NCBI RefSeq assembly: GCF_042100115.1
Contig: NC_091272.1
Coordinates: 3,286,001 to 3,350,000 of the forward strand
DNA from: Alternaria dauci
Taxonomy: Eukaryota; Ascomycota; Dothideomycetes; Pleosporales; Pleosporaceae
Direction: 5' to 3'
DNA length: 64,000 nucleotides
Position numbers and translations under genes: made by a program. Positions 41,717 through 52,936 of this stretch are shown one piece after another; position 1 is the stretch's first letter, and every line of letters begins with the position of its first letter. Under the pieces are notes generated by a model. It made no database searches. It was given only the letters and a program-made list of their open reading frames with translations, and was not told the origin of the DNA.

Positions 41717-43531
41717 ATGGATGCATCACGTCCTATTCTCTGGCCACAGCCTAGCAATGAACTTCTTCCGCATACATTGTTCAGACTTGCGGCTCAACAC
41801 CCTTCGGCTACGTACGCAGAGTTTCCCAATAACCCGGATAGGATCGAAGAAGGGTATCGCAAAGTCACTTTCGCAGAAGTAGCCAATGCTGTTTATGCAA
41901 TAGCATGGTGGATTGAAGAAAACGTCGGAAAGTTGAGGGAAGAGGAGAAGACTGGTGAACAGACGTTGGTATACTTTGGACCGAACGATATACGCTTTGC
42001 AGTGCTATGCCTGGGAAGTGTGATTGCAGGTTACAAGGTGCGCTTCTCTTCAACGTTAAAACTTGGAAGGTTGAAGACTTGACTAACCACAACAATAGAT
42101 GATCTTCCCATCGCCACGGTACGGAGCTGAAGCACTGGTAAAACTGATTGAGGTCGTGGGAGGAAAAGTCATGTTGACACCAGAGATTCCACTCCCAGTC
42201 GTTTCCGAAGTCCTATCGAAGAGATTCATGAAGAGACTCCAAATACCGAGTGTAGAGCAGCTTCTCAAGTCGACCGCGCAGCCATATCCATACAAAAAGA
42301 CGTTCCAAGAGCATAGTAAAGAACCACTGGTCTGCCTCCGTACGTACACACGTTGTCCTCTAGATCATTTGGACTCTAACGCCACAATCTAGATACGTCT
42401 GGTACAACTGGCTTCCCCAAACCCATTCTCTGGAACCACGAATGGGCAAACAGCATGGGACGACAGATGAATATCGAGGCACCTCCCGGCTATGATGTAG
42501 AGCATCAGCTTCTTTACCCATCAGCAGACGGACGAGGTAGGCGTGCATTGTGCCAATTCCCTCCGTTCCATGCCAGCGGCATGACCGGAATGATCCAGTT
42601 CCCCCTGCAACTTGGTGTGACGCCAATCTACCCATCCACATGGACAACGCTAGCCCCTGGCGTGGAAGGCGTTCTCAAGGCGCTAGACATCCTTGCCGCA
42701 CGCGATGGAGGCATACCGGTGGACACTGTGGTTCTTACACCTCCGTCTGTCGAGTATCTAGGTAAAAGTCCAGAAGCCGTACATAGGCTGAGCCAGAGAA
42801 CGCCACAAGTACTATGGGGCGGCGGAAGCGTGAGTCGAGCCGCGGGCGAAGCCGTGGCAGCGCACCTGTCCGCTTTAACCCTCTTGGCATCAACGGAACA
42901 AGGTATCTATCCCACTATTCGTCGGAGAGATGCCAATGCATCGCAAACCGGGTACCAGGAGTACACCACCTTTCATCCTGCCTTCAACATCAAATTCGAC
43001 CCGGTTTCCGCACTCGCAGACGGCACCACACTGTACGAAGGTGTTATGGTCCGCAACGATGGAATAGAGCACGATGGCTACGTCCAGCCCATCTTTTCAG
43101 TTTTCCCAGACGCGAAAGAGCGACGCGTCGGCGATTTGTTCATGCAGCATGCCCAGGACCCAGCGCTGTGGAAACACTACGGCCGTGCGGATGATCTTCT
43201 TGTTTTCATCACGAATGAAAAGTTTTTTCCGACGCCGGCCGAACAGAGGATTGCGAGTCACCCTGGTGTTGCGGAGGTGCTGATGGTGGGGACGAGAAGA
43301 CCGGAGGCTTCATTGATTGTGAGGCTGAAAGATGGTGTGGGAGTGGATGATATCTGGGACACGGTGGAAGATGTGAACAAAGACTCGCCTGTGTATGCAC
43401 GCGTGGCGAAAGAGATGATATTAGTCGTGCAAGAACCGTTTCCGCAGACGCCTAAAGGGTCAGTGCAGAAGAGGGCTTTGTTGGATTTGTATGAGAAGGA
43501 GTTGGATGCTCTGTATGCGGGTAGAAGCTAG
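41717..43531 (+). CDS. Stand-alone NRPS-like adenylation (ANL) enzyme
   Basis: Three exons, 41717-42037, 42099-42339 and 42393-43531, encode 566 aa. The first 110 residues resemble the start of the A domain (HTLFRLAAQHPSATYAEFP, VYFGPNDIRFAVLCLGSVIAGYK). Core motifs follow: the phosphate loop HTSGTTGFPKPI, HASGMTGMIQFPLQLG, VLWGGGSVS, YGRADDLLVF and the A10-like catalytic Lys in PKGSVQKRALL. The sequence style is that of fungal NRPS-like A-T-R or A-T-TE enzymes, but the gene stops right after the A domain with no carrier, reductase or thioesterase domain. It should activate a carboxylic acid as acyl-AMP; CoA or a separate carrier could be the acceptor. The substrate is unknown. Confidence 0.83.
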
Positions 43532-43563
43532 GGGCTATGACTATAGTACATGGTACTCCATTC

Positions 43564-45012
43564 TCACGCATTTCCGCTCAACTGCTGCTTCCATCCTGCT
43601 GGACACGTACCTGTACATGCCAATCCACTATCGCTGTTCATGTTCGAACACAGTATCTTCGCAGTACCTCCATTCTTAGGCTTGCTAGATGTGGATGGAC
43701 AGGGTCAGTATATGCCTCACATACAGTTGGAACAGCACACTTACATGTCAATGTTCTTGAACTTCAGACCCGTGCAAGGCGCGCCGCGACTGCAGTAAAT
43801 CCCTGCGGCCACATTGTATCTCGACGTGCCTGTGATGTTCTCCCATGTGATGTCGCTGATCTTCAACCGACTCGAATCGCAGTTTTGGTAACTGTAGATG
43901 CACGGCGAGACGTAGATGGGCTGATTAACGTCTTGGAACTTGATGTTGCGGAAGGTGACGTTCTTTACATGGCCTTGGCCTGGATACGTCTTGATCCAGG
44001 CCGCGTTGGAGCTATGGATTGCGGTAATGTCTTCGAACAGTACATTGTCGACCGTCTCGGGAACGTTGGTAGGGTTGCCCATTGATCCGATGACCATGGC
44101 ACCGGACTCGTAACAGGTTGCGTTTTTGACGTAGACGTTCTTGCTGTTGCCTTTTACCGATATGCAATCCTTTGGAGATGTTAGAGCTATAATGGAGCAG
44201 TGGAGCATGAAGGCTTACATCACCGCATGTCACAACCCAATTCTTGAGTACTATATCCTGTGAGTTCCAGCTATCGAAGCCATCGGTGTTGACAGTGCCC
44301 CATTGGGAAGAAGACGTGGCGTTCATGTCGAGGTTTGTCATGGTGATGTTCTGAGAATGGGCGACAAAGGTATGCCTGTGCCATGATCAGCAATATGTTG
44401 ATGTGCAAAACTTTACTTTGCACTCTCACAGCAACTTACCAGAACTGCGACTGTCGCCACGTGATTCCATCGATCCATACATTTTTCGCTTGCCAGATTG
44501 TCAAGCTAATCGGTCTACCGGCCATGTTGCTTCCATCACGATTCACGTCATACCACTTCTGCCCATTGCCAAAGAATAGCGCTTCGCCGTGGCCCTGTAG
44601 TGTAAAGTTTTCACCCCCGAGACGAAATGCTGTGCTTCGCTGAGCATATGTCACGCCTACGCTGTTACGAACCCAGTCTAAATTTGTGTGTGTGAAATCA
44701 GAGTATGTCTCACATGCAGTTTGTACATGGGCGTTACTGACATTGAATATCGTCGCTCCAGGTCATTCTACCACGGATGGAAATGTCGCAGTTTTTCAGG
44801 TTCAAGACGTCCATTACTTTGGCGATGGTATAATCGCCTTTTGTAACTTGGATCTGACCGTTCTGTCCGCATTGCTTGAAGGCATCCATAATGGAAGGGC
44901 TATCATCCTTGGAACCGGACGGGGTTACTGTACAGAGGGAGCCGGTTCTGGTCATCCCAGCAAGCGCTGGTACAATCAAGAAACATAGTTGAAGGACCAT
45001 GAGCTGAAGCAT
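43564..45012 (-). CDS. Glycoside hydrolase family 28 (exo-polygalacturonase type)
   Basis: Five exons, 45012-44742, 44677-44440, 44375-44219, 44169-43745 and 43684-43564, encode 403 aa. A signal peptide (MLQLMVLQLCFLIVPALAG) leads into a right-handed beta-helix domain. Active-site segments are VNTDGFDSW, CGDDCISVKGNS and AAWIKTYPGQGHVKN, which provide the three catalytic Asp. The classical GHG motif is replaced by ESGAMVIGSMG, so the usual His is absent, as in a group of fungal exo-acting members. The C-terminus CTGTCPAGWK closes a disulfide pair. It should cleave galacturonan outside the cell, following the pectin methylesterase. Stop codons of this gene and the convergent ANL gene are only 32 bp apart. 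Introns 1 and 4 are introner-like. Confidence 0.88.
43685..43744 (-). repeat. Introner-like intron E (60 bp), last intron of the GH28 gene
   Basis: A phase-2 intron that starts GTAAGTGTGCTGTTCCAAC and contains TATGTGAGGCATATACTGAC, then ends CACATCTAG. It shares the TGTGAG and CTGAC core and the spacing between them with introns A-D and F. Confidence 0.68.
44678..44741 (-). repeat. Introner-like intron F (64 bp), first intron of the GH28 gene
   Basis: A phase-1 intron that starts GTCAGTAACGCCCATGTAC and contains CATGTGAGACATACTCTGAT. The phase-1 GTCAGT donor, rather than the GTAACG four bases further on, restores the family sequence DDIQYWVRNSVG. Confidence 0.72.
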
Positions 45013-45525
45013 TCTGTCAACTCTGCAGGGATTCTCGTGCGTCAGAGAGCAGAGAAGAATGGCGAAGGTAGTCAAGCTTATGAATGCTTGTATTGTGGGA
45101 CCATGGCTCCCCACTGGCAGGTAGCATCATGGTTACAAGGTCTTCACGGCTGCAGTGATGTGAATAGTGTCGATACACAGTATGGCGGATACGATTGGTG
45201 CAATGTTGTCGAGAGCGAAATTTTGCCCATATGAGCGGGTGTACCATTGCCGGGTCTTGTTCGGCTCTCGAGCTACGGGTAATCTGGTTAATGGAGGCGC
45301 CAGGGTGACATTGTGGGGAGCGAGTAAGTGTCTGGCGAGAGATTGGAAGTAAAGTGGCCATGTGATGAGATGGGCTGGGGAAGGAGGAGATATAGGTGGT
45401 TGCCAAGCCCACGTCATTGGCTGTTTCCGCAGTTCGTCTGGCAGCTCGAACTCGGCACCTTCATCTCGACCGGGCGATTGCGCAGCCATTGAGCGTCGCA
45501 TGGGCTGCCTATCACGCGCTGTACC
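45013..45525. other. Divergent promoter region, 0.51 kb
   Basis: This lies between the GH28 gene (-) and the dihydroorotate dehydrogenase (+). No distinct motif is recognised. Confidence 0.35.
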
Positions 45526-47163
45526 ATGAACACCGCCGCCCATATCCGTGCCCTGCGCGTGCGGCCCTCGATAGCACGCTGCCGCCCTTTGCACCGCCCG
45601 TTGCAGCACCCCACAAGACGGGCCACGACAGCCACGACAGCCACCGAGGCCGCGACCAACGTTCGATCCGCAGGCACGCGCACCAAGAACCTCGTCTACG
45701 GCACGCTTCTGGCGCTCGGAGGCACTTTTGGCTACCTCTACGTCACCGACACGCGCGCAAGCATCCACGAATGGCTCGTTGTGCCTGCCCTACGCCAGAT
45801 ATATCCCGATGGAGAGGAGGCACATCACGCTGGAACGCACATGCTCAAGGTGCTGCATAGCTTCGGCCTGAACCCGAGAGAACGGGGCGAGGCTGACTCA
45901 CGAGGCGATCTGGCTGTTGAAGTCTTTGGACACACACTGAACAACCCGATTGGAACATCTGCCGGTATCGACAAGGGCGCCGAGGTACCAACGCCGCTAT
46001 TCGAGCTCGGCGCGGGAGTGGTGGAGGTCGGTGCCGTTACGCTGCTGCCGCAAGAGGGCAATCCCAAACCACGCGTCTTTAGGATCCCCAGCCAGAACGC
46101 TCTCATCAACCGCTATGGATTCAATTCCGAAGGCGCCGAGCTGGTCGCTTCAAGGTTACGACAACGCGTCAGGCAGTTTGCCTACCACGCCGGACTTGGC
46201 CTGGATGACGATGCAGAGCGCCGCGTCCTCGACGGCGAAGCTGGTGTTCCACCGGGATCGCTGCTCAAAGGGCGTCTTTTGGCGGTACAGGTCGCCAAGA
46301 ACAAGACGACCTCCGAAAACGATATCGATGCTGTAGTGCGCGACTACGCGACTGCCGTGAGCCATGTCGGCAAGTACGCCGACATCCTTGTCGTCAATGT
46401 CTCCTCACCCAACACGCCCGGCCTCCGCACTCTCCAGAACGTCGAGCCCTTGACGCGCCTACTCTCTGGCGTAGTAGGAGCAGTCCAGAAAATCGATCGC
46501 AAGACAAAGCCTGCTGTCATGGTAAAAGTCAGCCCAGATGAGGATACAGAAGAGCAGGTGTCCGGCATCTGCGAGGCCGTCTGGGACTCTGGTGTCGACG
46601 GTGTCATCGTTGGTAACACAACCAAGAAGCGACCAGACCCACTGCCCAAGGGCTACTTGCTTCCCGAATCAGAGGCAAAGCTGCTTCTCGAGCAAGGCGG
46701 ATACTCGGGACCACAAACCTTTGAGCGCACACTTGCCCTAGTCAGCAGGTACAGAAAAGCACTCGACGAAGGCCCAAAGCATGTCGCACTGCCATCCGAC
46801 GCACCCACCCATGACACTCCACCCCCCTCTACCGGATCCTCAAAAACCAAGCTAACGCTCGATCTTGACCAACCGGCCCCAACACCACTCTCCTCCAACG
46901 TCGATGACCTCTCAGAATCAGCACCTACCATCACCCTCCACTCTACACCCAAGACCGCACCTGCACCACACTCACCACGCAAGGTTATATTCGCGACGGG
47001 CGGCATCACAAACGGACGCCAAGCAAGACAGATACTCGATGCTGGAGCGAGTGTGGCACAGGTATATACTGCCATGATCTATGGCGGTGCGGGCACAATC
47101 ACTAGGATCAAACAGGAGATGAGGGATGACGCAAAGGAGCAAAAGACACTAACAAAGCGGTAG
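45526..47163 (+). CDS. Mitochondrial class 2 dihydroorotate dehydrogenase
   Basis: An intronless gene of 545 aa. An Arg/Ala/Thr-rich presequence (IRALRVRPSIARCRPLHRPL) and one inner-membrane helix (LVYGTLLALGGTFGYLYV) precede the catalytic barrel. FMN and substrate segments are present: NPIGTSAGIDKGAEVPTPLFELG, RVFRIPSQNALINRYGFNSEG, and NVSSPNTPGLR with the catalytic Ser of class 2 enzymes. It oxidises dihydroorotate with ubiquinone in pyrimidine synthesis. Between the late barrel segments (LALVSRYRKALDEG and KVIFATGGITNGRQ) lies a ~70-residue Pro/Ser/Thr-rich insert, which makes the protein longer than animal homologues. The barrel end AQVYTAMIYGGAG is intact, so function should be preserved. 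Confidence 0.93.
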   Translation: MNTAAHIRALRVRPSIARCRPLHRPLQHPTRRATTATTATEAATNVRSAGTRTKNLVYGTLLALGGTFGYLYVTDTRASIHEWLVVPALRQIYPDGEEAHHAGTHMLKVLHSFGLNPRERGEADSRGDLAVEVFGHTLNNPIGTSAGIDKGAEVPTPLFELGAGVVEVGAVTLLPQEGNPKPRVFRIPSQNALINRYGFNSEGAELVASRLRQRVRQFAYHAGLGLDDDAERRVLDGEAGVPPGSLLKGRLLAVQVAKNKTTSENDIDAVVRDYATAVSHVGKYADILVVNVSSPNTPGLRTLQNVEPLTRLLSGVVGAVQKIDRKTKPAVMVKVSPDEDTEEQVSGICEAVWDSGVDGVIVGNTTKKRPDPLPKGYLLPESEAKLLLEQGGYSGPQTFERTLALVSRYRKALDEGPKHVALPSDAPTHDTPPPSTGSSKTKLTLDLDQPAPTPLSSNVDDLSESAPTITLHSTPKTAPAPHSPRKVIFATGGITNGRQARQILDAGASVAQVYTAMIYGGAGTITRIKQEMRDDAKEQKTLTKR

Positions 47164-47713
47164 CCTTGGATAAGAGTAGGTAGAGGATTGTGTGTTTAAA
47201 TGTTGACTTTGACAGTTAGACTTCAGGTGTATACATAACAATAAATCCATCAAACTCGCGTCTTTCGAACAAGCCTACACAGAAGAAAGCTCTCCTCTGT
47301 CACACACCGTCGCCTCATCTTCATCCTCTAACTTCAGGATATCACTGGTTGGTCATCAGCAGCCATCCAACCAACTACCTTCTCTATCATGGCGCACCAA
47401 CCTGAGTAGGAACTTGGTGCTGCTGCAGGACTTCAGCTCTGCTTGTGAGGTAGGTGTCTTCTATGTGAAAGCTGTATGCGAGACTCTTGCTGACTTCGTG
47501 CATCCAACTTTAGGTATGTCCATGGCTTTCGCTCGCAATCAGAGTGACCACCATCGCGCCTTGTCAGGCTTGCGTAACTAACGACGCACAGCCTCCGTAC
47601 GCAACGAGCTGCTCAAGTAGACCTTGGCGAGCTCGTAATTTCTTGCAGAGGAGAACTGTAAACGGAACCCTTTCTGATACCATGAGAAACTGTATTCCAT
47701 ACTTATATGTGAC
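47164..47713. other. Intergenic 0.55 kb between convergent genes
   Basis: This is the 3' flank of the DHODH and MFS genes. Nothing recognised. Confidence 0.35.
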
Positions 47714-49452
47714 TCATCTTGCGGAAAATTGTGCAAGAAGAATCTTGTCCATGCTGTACTTCCTAATGACCAAGCTGACGACTAGAGCGCTGGCTGAAAC
47801 TGCTGTGGTCATGATAAAGACCGAATCGAAACCTTTCATGTACGACGATAAGATGGCACTCTTCTGTGGGGAGTCCGCCATGGTGCGCAAAACGAAGATG
47901 TATTGCTCCGAGTCATGAGCGATCGATGTAGGCAAACCAAGCTCAGACAATTTGTCCGACATTGAGTTTGAAAAAATTGTTCCTGAGAGCTTGAATGAGG
48001 TTAGCATCGTGTAGGGTCGGTCGACAGGTAAACTTACGGCGACACCGAGCGGCATTCCAAGACTTCGAAGGAATCCGTACATACTTGCGGCCATCGCCGC
48101 GTCCTCCGGCTTGGAGATAGCCTGGATACCAACATTGAGGCTTGTAAGTACCATCCCCATACCGACACCGAGGACGCCAAGAAACACTGATGTAATCACC
48201 GTTGTTGAATGCACATCGAGGAGAATTTGCAACCCGCATGCAAGCGTAGTGATGACCCAGCCACCCCAAATCGCCCATCGAAATCGTCCCAGACGCGATG
48301 TCAAAATTGAGACCGCAACAGAACTAGGAACTGTGAGGAGGCAGACAGGCAGCATATCAATACCTGCTTGAGTTGGATATCTGCCCCGGACACTCATGTC
48401 ATAAAACGGCCAGTAGTACAGGGTGGTGAAGAGCTTGATACATCAGCATGTGGCTAGGCAACAACCAGAGATGAACTTACGAGCAGGCCGTTGATCAGCG
48501 AGTTGTAGAAAGCGGCGATCGCGCTCCAGCTTTGAAAAACTGCCAAAGGCAACAGAGTGTGCTCTTTCCTGTAAACCTCCCATAAGAAGAACAGGATAGT
48601 TCCCCCCAGTCCGGCAATGATGGGTGCAAGTGTTGCAGCCGAGTCCCAGGGATGTTGGATGCCGCCCCAGGATATTCCAATCAGCAAGCTCGTCATGCTG
48701 CCAATGAAGAGTACCGCACCCAGCCAGTCAACTCGCATGAGCTTCTCCTGGAACGTGAGCTTCGACGTTGCATCAAGATGGACGAAGAAGATTGCTACAA
48801 CGAAGCCGATTCCACAAAACGGGTAGTTGATGTGAAATGCCCATCGCCAAGTCGTGGTTTCCACAAGCTTACCGCCGACCACTGGACCGATGATGGACCC
48901 GATACTCCAACAACCGAGAACCATGGAAAAGTACTTTGGACGTTGTCTCAAGGGTACAATGTCGCAAAAGATAACTTGCGTCAACGTTATGATTCCACCG
49001 CCGCCGATCCCTTGGATGCATCGCCCTCCGAGCAACGTGGTGAAGTTGTCCGCCACGGAACATAAGATGGTACCGACCGTGAAGAAGAGTAGCGAGGTGA
49101 TGAGGAGCTGTTGCCGACCATATACAGCGGAGATTGATGCGATGACTGGTTGGAAGATGGCCGAGGTGAGCAGATATGACGTTCCTGTCCAGAAAGCTTC
49201 GGCCGCGGTGCCATTCAGCTTCTGGGCAATCACCTATACATCATTAGAATATCTTGAGAAGATGGAAGAATGGAGTTCCAAACTGACAGGTAAAACCGTG
49301 ACTAGAACTGTAGCGTCCAGCGCCACCATCAGCGATATGAAGCTCAAGCTGATCATGATGAGTAGCTCTTTCTTCTGTGGCTTCCACATATCAGGCGTCT
49401 CAGTCTCGCCCTTGGCTTCGATGTTGCTTTCAGACATGTCGTCGATTACCAT
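47714..49452 (-). CDS. MFS multidrug exporter, DHA2 (14-TM) type
   Basis: Four exons, 49452-49288, 49233-48481, 48433-48038 and 47989-47714, encode 529 aa. The start MVIDDMSESN is the first ATG in the coding frame; the frame is open further upstream but has no ATG. Landmarks are ISLMVALDATVLVTVLP in TM1, YGRQQLLITSLLFFTVGTIL, the DHA2-like GGRCIQGIGGGGIITL, YFSMVLGCWSIGSIIGPVVGG in TM5, TTWRWAFHINYPFCGIGFVV, and later GRYPTQAGIDMLPVCLLTVP. About 14 helices can be counted. It is a proton-driven exporter at the plasma membrane, in a family that includes toxin and azole pumps. For intron 3 the acceptor ATTCAAG was preferred to the nearby CTCTCAG because only it keeps the frame (GVA-LSGTIFSNSM). 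Confidence 0.88.
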
Positions 49453-51204
49453 GAACTTGTTGCCAGGTACTGTGCGCGAGGTGTACGAGAATGCAGGCTT
49501 TTTCAACGAGTCTGGTTCGCCGTTAGCAACTGTCGTACAGCCAGCAGATGATTTTGCTGTAAGTTTGCGCTCTCTGTGAAATATATGCTGAAGCTTCTAA
49601 GATTTGGGCACAGATAAACTTTAAGCCTTAAGGCTACTGATTTTAACCAGTATCCCTTCCGTTATACGGATTGCATACCACAGCCGTACGGGATGGGTTC
49701 CTATGACATGACGGTAGGGCTGCGTGGCACTCGTGTAAGACATGCTTACCTCTAGTAAAGCCGGAGTGGCCGTACCCAAACGCATTGGGCTGCTTGTAGT
49801 ATTCACTGGTAGGGGTACTGCATAATGAGTCCAAGTTGTCACTTGCCTCATTATGATAGGCTCTGAAGGTCCTGATCATCCTTGGGGGCGAGATGATACG
49901 AGTGGGTACTGGTGAAAGGATCGCTTGGCGTGGAGACAGGATGAGTGCAACGGTAGTGTCGGAGCTGATTAGACAACAGCGGTATGTGAGACCCGGCTAT
50001 CGACATTGACCGACTGTTGACGGGCTGAAGTATAGCGAACGCCCCCCATTCCTTTACGGATGAAGCTCCTCCCGACAGATATAGATACCTGGATTGAGGT
50101 TGCTACGTAAGGCATTGATCGTTTCACACAAAGTTCGAGCGCACACTTGGCTAACTCGTCCTAGCTACTCGGAAAGAAAAGCAACTGCATGCGGTCAGGG
50201 TAGCCATCGTGGCGCATTCCGACATGGCTGCGTTTGTTGATCTCGGGATTACTGTGACCGATCAGCTGCATGTGGAATCTGGATCATCACATGCTCTCTG
50301 TTACATTGAGGCTCAAGTATACAAAGTAACAGGCAAAATTGCGTGGATGAGCCAAGGACCGCTAACGTAGTCTACATATGCGGACTCTGCCTTCTACGTT
50401 GTCTGCTGGCAGTCTCAGCCTTACGCATCAACTCGACCAATCATATCGCTCGATCTCAGCACTCTAGCCCGCTTTTGGCTCGCGAGCCGCGCCACGGGGA
50501 TGCGGCTCCACACTACTACACGACCATGTTTCGTACGGTCCAAGTTGTGGCTTGCGTGCCAAAAGCACATGGTGGCAGCGCTCTAGAAGGGGTGCATAAG
50601 CCTCACAGACACCCCAATAGCAAAAAGCCCCTAAACGAGGGTTTAGGAGCGTTTGAAGCCGTCCCAACGCATACAACGACGCCGGTAATGGAACCGTGGT
50701 TGCGCATTCCAAGGTTCTTTGTCGCAAGATGGAGGGCGCGCGTTTTTCTCCTTTCAGGCAGTGGTATACCGCTGCATTCGCTCACTGACTTGTTCCTGAA
50801 TAGGCATATGCAGGCGATGTGAATGAAACTTAAGGCGAGTTCGATCCATAGTACGAAAGCCTCTGCGTTCAGCACCTTCAAGCTTTGCAAAGGGAATCGG
50901 CACGTACCCAATCGCAGATTGTCAACTTGCTTCTGACGTGCAGTATCGCGATGCAGTCATGCTGCATGCCGTAATTAACACCCCTGTTGCTTTGTTTACA
51001 GTCTGGACTTGTAGGAAGGGCATGCGAAATCTCGACATGGTCGTACATAAGCGCGTGCCGCAAACAGACATGGATAGAGTCCTAGTAAGAGAGTACTACG
51101 TCCTCCACATCTGCATCTCGAAACAGTCAAGCCATTGGCAGCAGTCTCATTGAGCTTGTCAATCCCTATCTCTGGAACCGGAACTCACTTCATCACCGAG
51201 TATC
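49453..51204. other. Divergent intergenic region, 1.75 kb
   Basis: This lies between the MFS exporter (-) and the DUF829 gene (+). The 50343-50822 open frame has no family resemblance and an odd composition, so I do not call it. A 7-bp perfect hairpin (CCTAAAC, GAGG loop, GTTTAGG) lies at 50630-50647. No transposon ends were found. Confidence 0.35.
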
Positions 51205-52206
51205 ATGGCAAACAGCAAGGCGACCTACGAGACTATTCCAGGCTTCGAGCTCATTGCACCATCAATATGGGAGCTTGATCCAAGATCCGCATCCGTTTTT
51301 CCACGTCTCTCGTCGAACGACCTTGTGGCACCATCACTCATTCTGCTATGCACCTGGACAGGAGCCCAAAATCGATACATCGCCAAATACACAGCAGAGT
51401 ACCGAGGTCTCTTCCCATCAACACGTATCATGGTCATCACTACCTCTGCCAAAGACCTCTGCTTTAGAAACTCGGCACGCAAACAATGGCGCATGAGACC
51501 CGCCATAGAATGCATCTCCAACTACCAATATCTGCCCGGCCAGACGCCCGGAAATGGTATCCTACTACACGTCTTCTCCGAAGGTGGAAGCAACAAGGCC
51601 TGTGAGCTAGCAGAGGCTCACTACAGGTTCACTGGAATGCGACTTCCCGTCTCAGCAATATGTCTGGACAGTACACCGGGTCATCCACGATACTTGCGAT
51701 TATGCGGGGCGCTCAACAAATCACTGCCACAAATCCCAGTCTTACGGCATATCGCCATAGTATTCGCCAGTCTAGTGTTAGGCTGTATATGGATACTATA
51801 CACCGGTATCAAAGGCTTTGAGAACAACGTCATCAGCCGAACTCGACGACGAATCATCGATCCTACCTATTTTGATCCCTCTGCGCCACGCTGTTATCTT
51901 TACTCCAAGAGCGATACGCTGATCGCGTGGCAAGATGTATCCGAACATGCAGAGCAAACCGAAACCGTTGGCATACCCATCATAGACGTGCCATTTGAGA
52001 CTAGTGAGCACGTTGGACATGCAAAGGAAGACCCGCAGCGGTATTGGAATGCCGTCATGGCGACGTGGCAAAAATCACAAATTGCAGAGAAGCAAACTCC
52101 CCATCTCACATTCTCCGAGACGGGCTGCGTGGTCCTGGACCTGCCAAAGTTTCCGGATTTCTCTGAAAGGGAGTGGAAAGACACTGACGCATTGCGCAAT
52201 TTCTGA
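51205..52206 (+). CDS. DUF829/TMEM53 alpha-beta hydrolase, PaxU-like
   Basis: A single exon encodes 333 aa. The opening IPGFELIAPSIWE and LILLCTWTGAQNRYIAKYTAEYRG match the DUF829 (TMEM53/PaxU) family, where the WTGA segment begins the alpha/beta-hydrolase core. The nucleophile elbow is HVFSEGGSNKACELA, an acidic residue follows in YSKSDTLIAWQDV, and the histidine in SEHVGHAKEDPQRYW completes a plausible triad. One hydrophobic helix (HIAIVFASLVLGCIWILY) sits in the middle. Fungal members occur in some indole-diterpene clusters (PaxU) but most are outside clusters. No prenyltransferase or P450 is encoded here, so no cluster role is suggested. Confidence 0.85.
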   Translation: MANSKATYETIPGFELIAPSIWELDPRSASVFPRLSSNDLVAPSLILLCTWTGAQNRYIAKYTAEYRGLFPSTRIMVITTSAKDLCFRNSARKQWRMRPAIECISNYQYLPGQTPGNGILLHVFSEGGSNKACELAEAHYRFTGMRLPVSAICLDSTPGHPRYLRLCGALNKSLPQIPVLRHIAIVFASLVLGCIWILYTGIKGFENNVISRTRRRIIDPTYFDPSAPRCYLYSKSDTLIAWQDVSEHAEQTETVGIPIIDVPFETSEHVGHAKEDPQRYWNAVMATWQKSQIAEKQTPHLTFSETGCVVLDLPKFPDFSEREWKDTDALRNF

Positions 52207-52936
52207 GAGGTCCGGTTGTGGCAGAATGGGAAATAATTCGCTGGACGCTTTTTCTTTTGGATATACCCCTCTCGTGTTCAACATAATCATAGGTTTTAAT
52301 TGCTTAATCTTTAAGAAATGAGCTCAAAGCTATGGCTTGCTCCTTTCATGCGCTGTCTTTACGGTGTAATGTATGTCAAAGTATACAACAAAATCCAAAA
52401 CAACTGTAGATATCACACGAGGCGTTCTCTTGCATCTGAGTAACAGCGTTAATAGTCACACTACAGGAAACCTGCAGTCGCGTAGGTCTGAATTCCTGTG
52501 GCACTACTCTGGTGCTCCGATAACCTTAGAACTCTAGAGTCCTAAAACTCGCTTGTCAAGCAGGTTGCTGAGATACGGGTCGTCTAGATTCGAGATTCAT
52601 ACACCACCAACCAGGTTACTGGAAATCAATGCCTTTGAAGCGTGTTGTCAGCAGTGGTCCATCACTGCCGGACACGCCTAGCGTAGGATCTAGCGCAAGG
52701 CTGGCTGTGAGCCTATGAAAGTTATTTACCACCCACCGCTGCTCCACAAATAACAAAAACCCGATGTTACGTTCTATCGAATGGTGCCATGTCTTTCAGC
52801 CTCGAGGATCGATCTTCAGCTGACGAGACTAATGCGCCGACGGATTTGCTGCACATTGACGTCTTACCAGTGACTCTATCTACAAGGCTTATCGTAAGCT
52901 CATACACCCGGTTTGCTAGCCTCCAATCAAACCACC

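Noticed and set aside
50343..50822. Open frame of 159 codons between the MFS and DUF829 genes
   Set aside because: It has no recognised domain, signal peptide or splice partner, and its composition looks random.
41717..52206. A secondary-metabolite cluster formed by the ANL enzyme, MFS exporter and PaxU-like hydrolase
   Set aside because: DHODH and a GH28 gene lie between them, no P450, oxidoreductase or pathway regulator is present, and the spacing is loose, so clustering is not supported.
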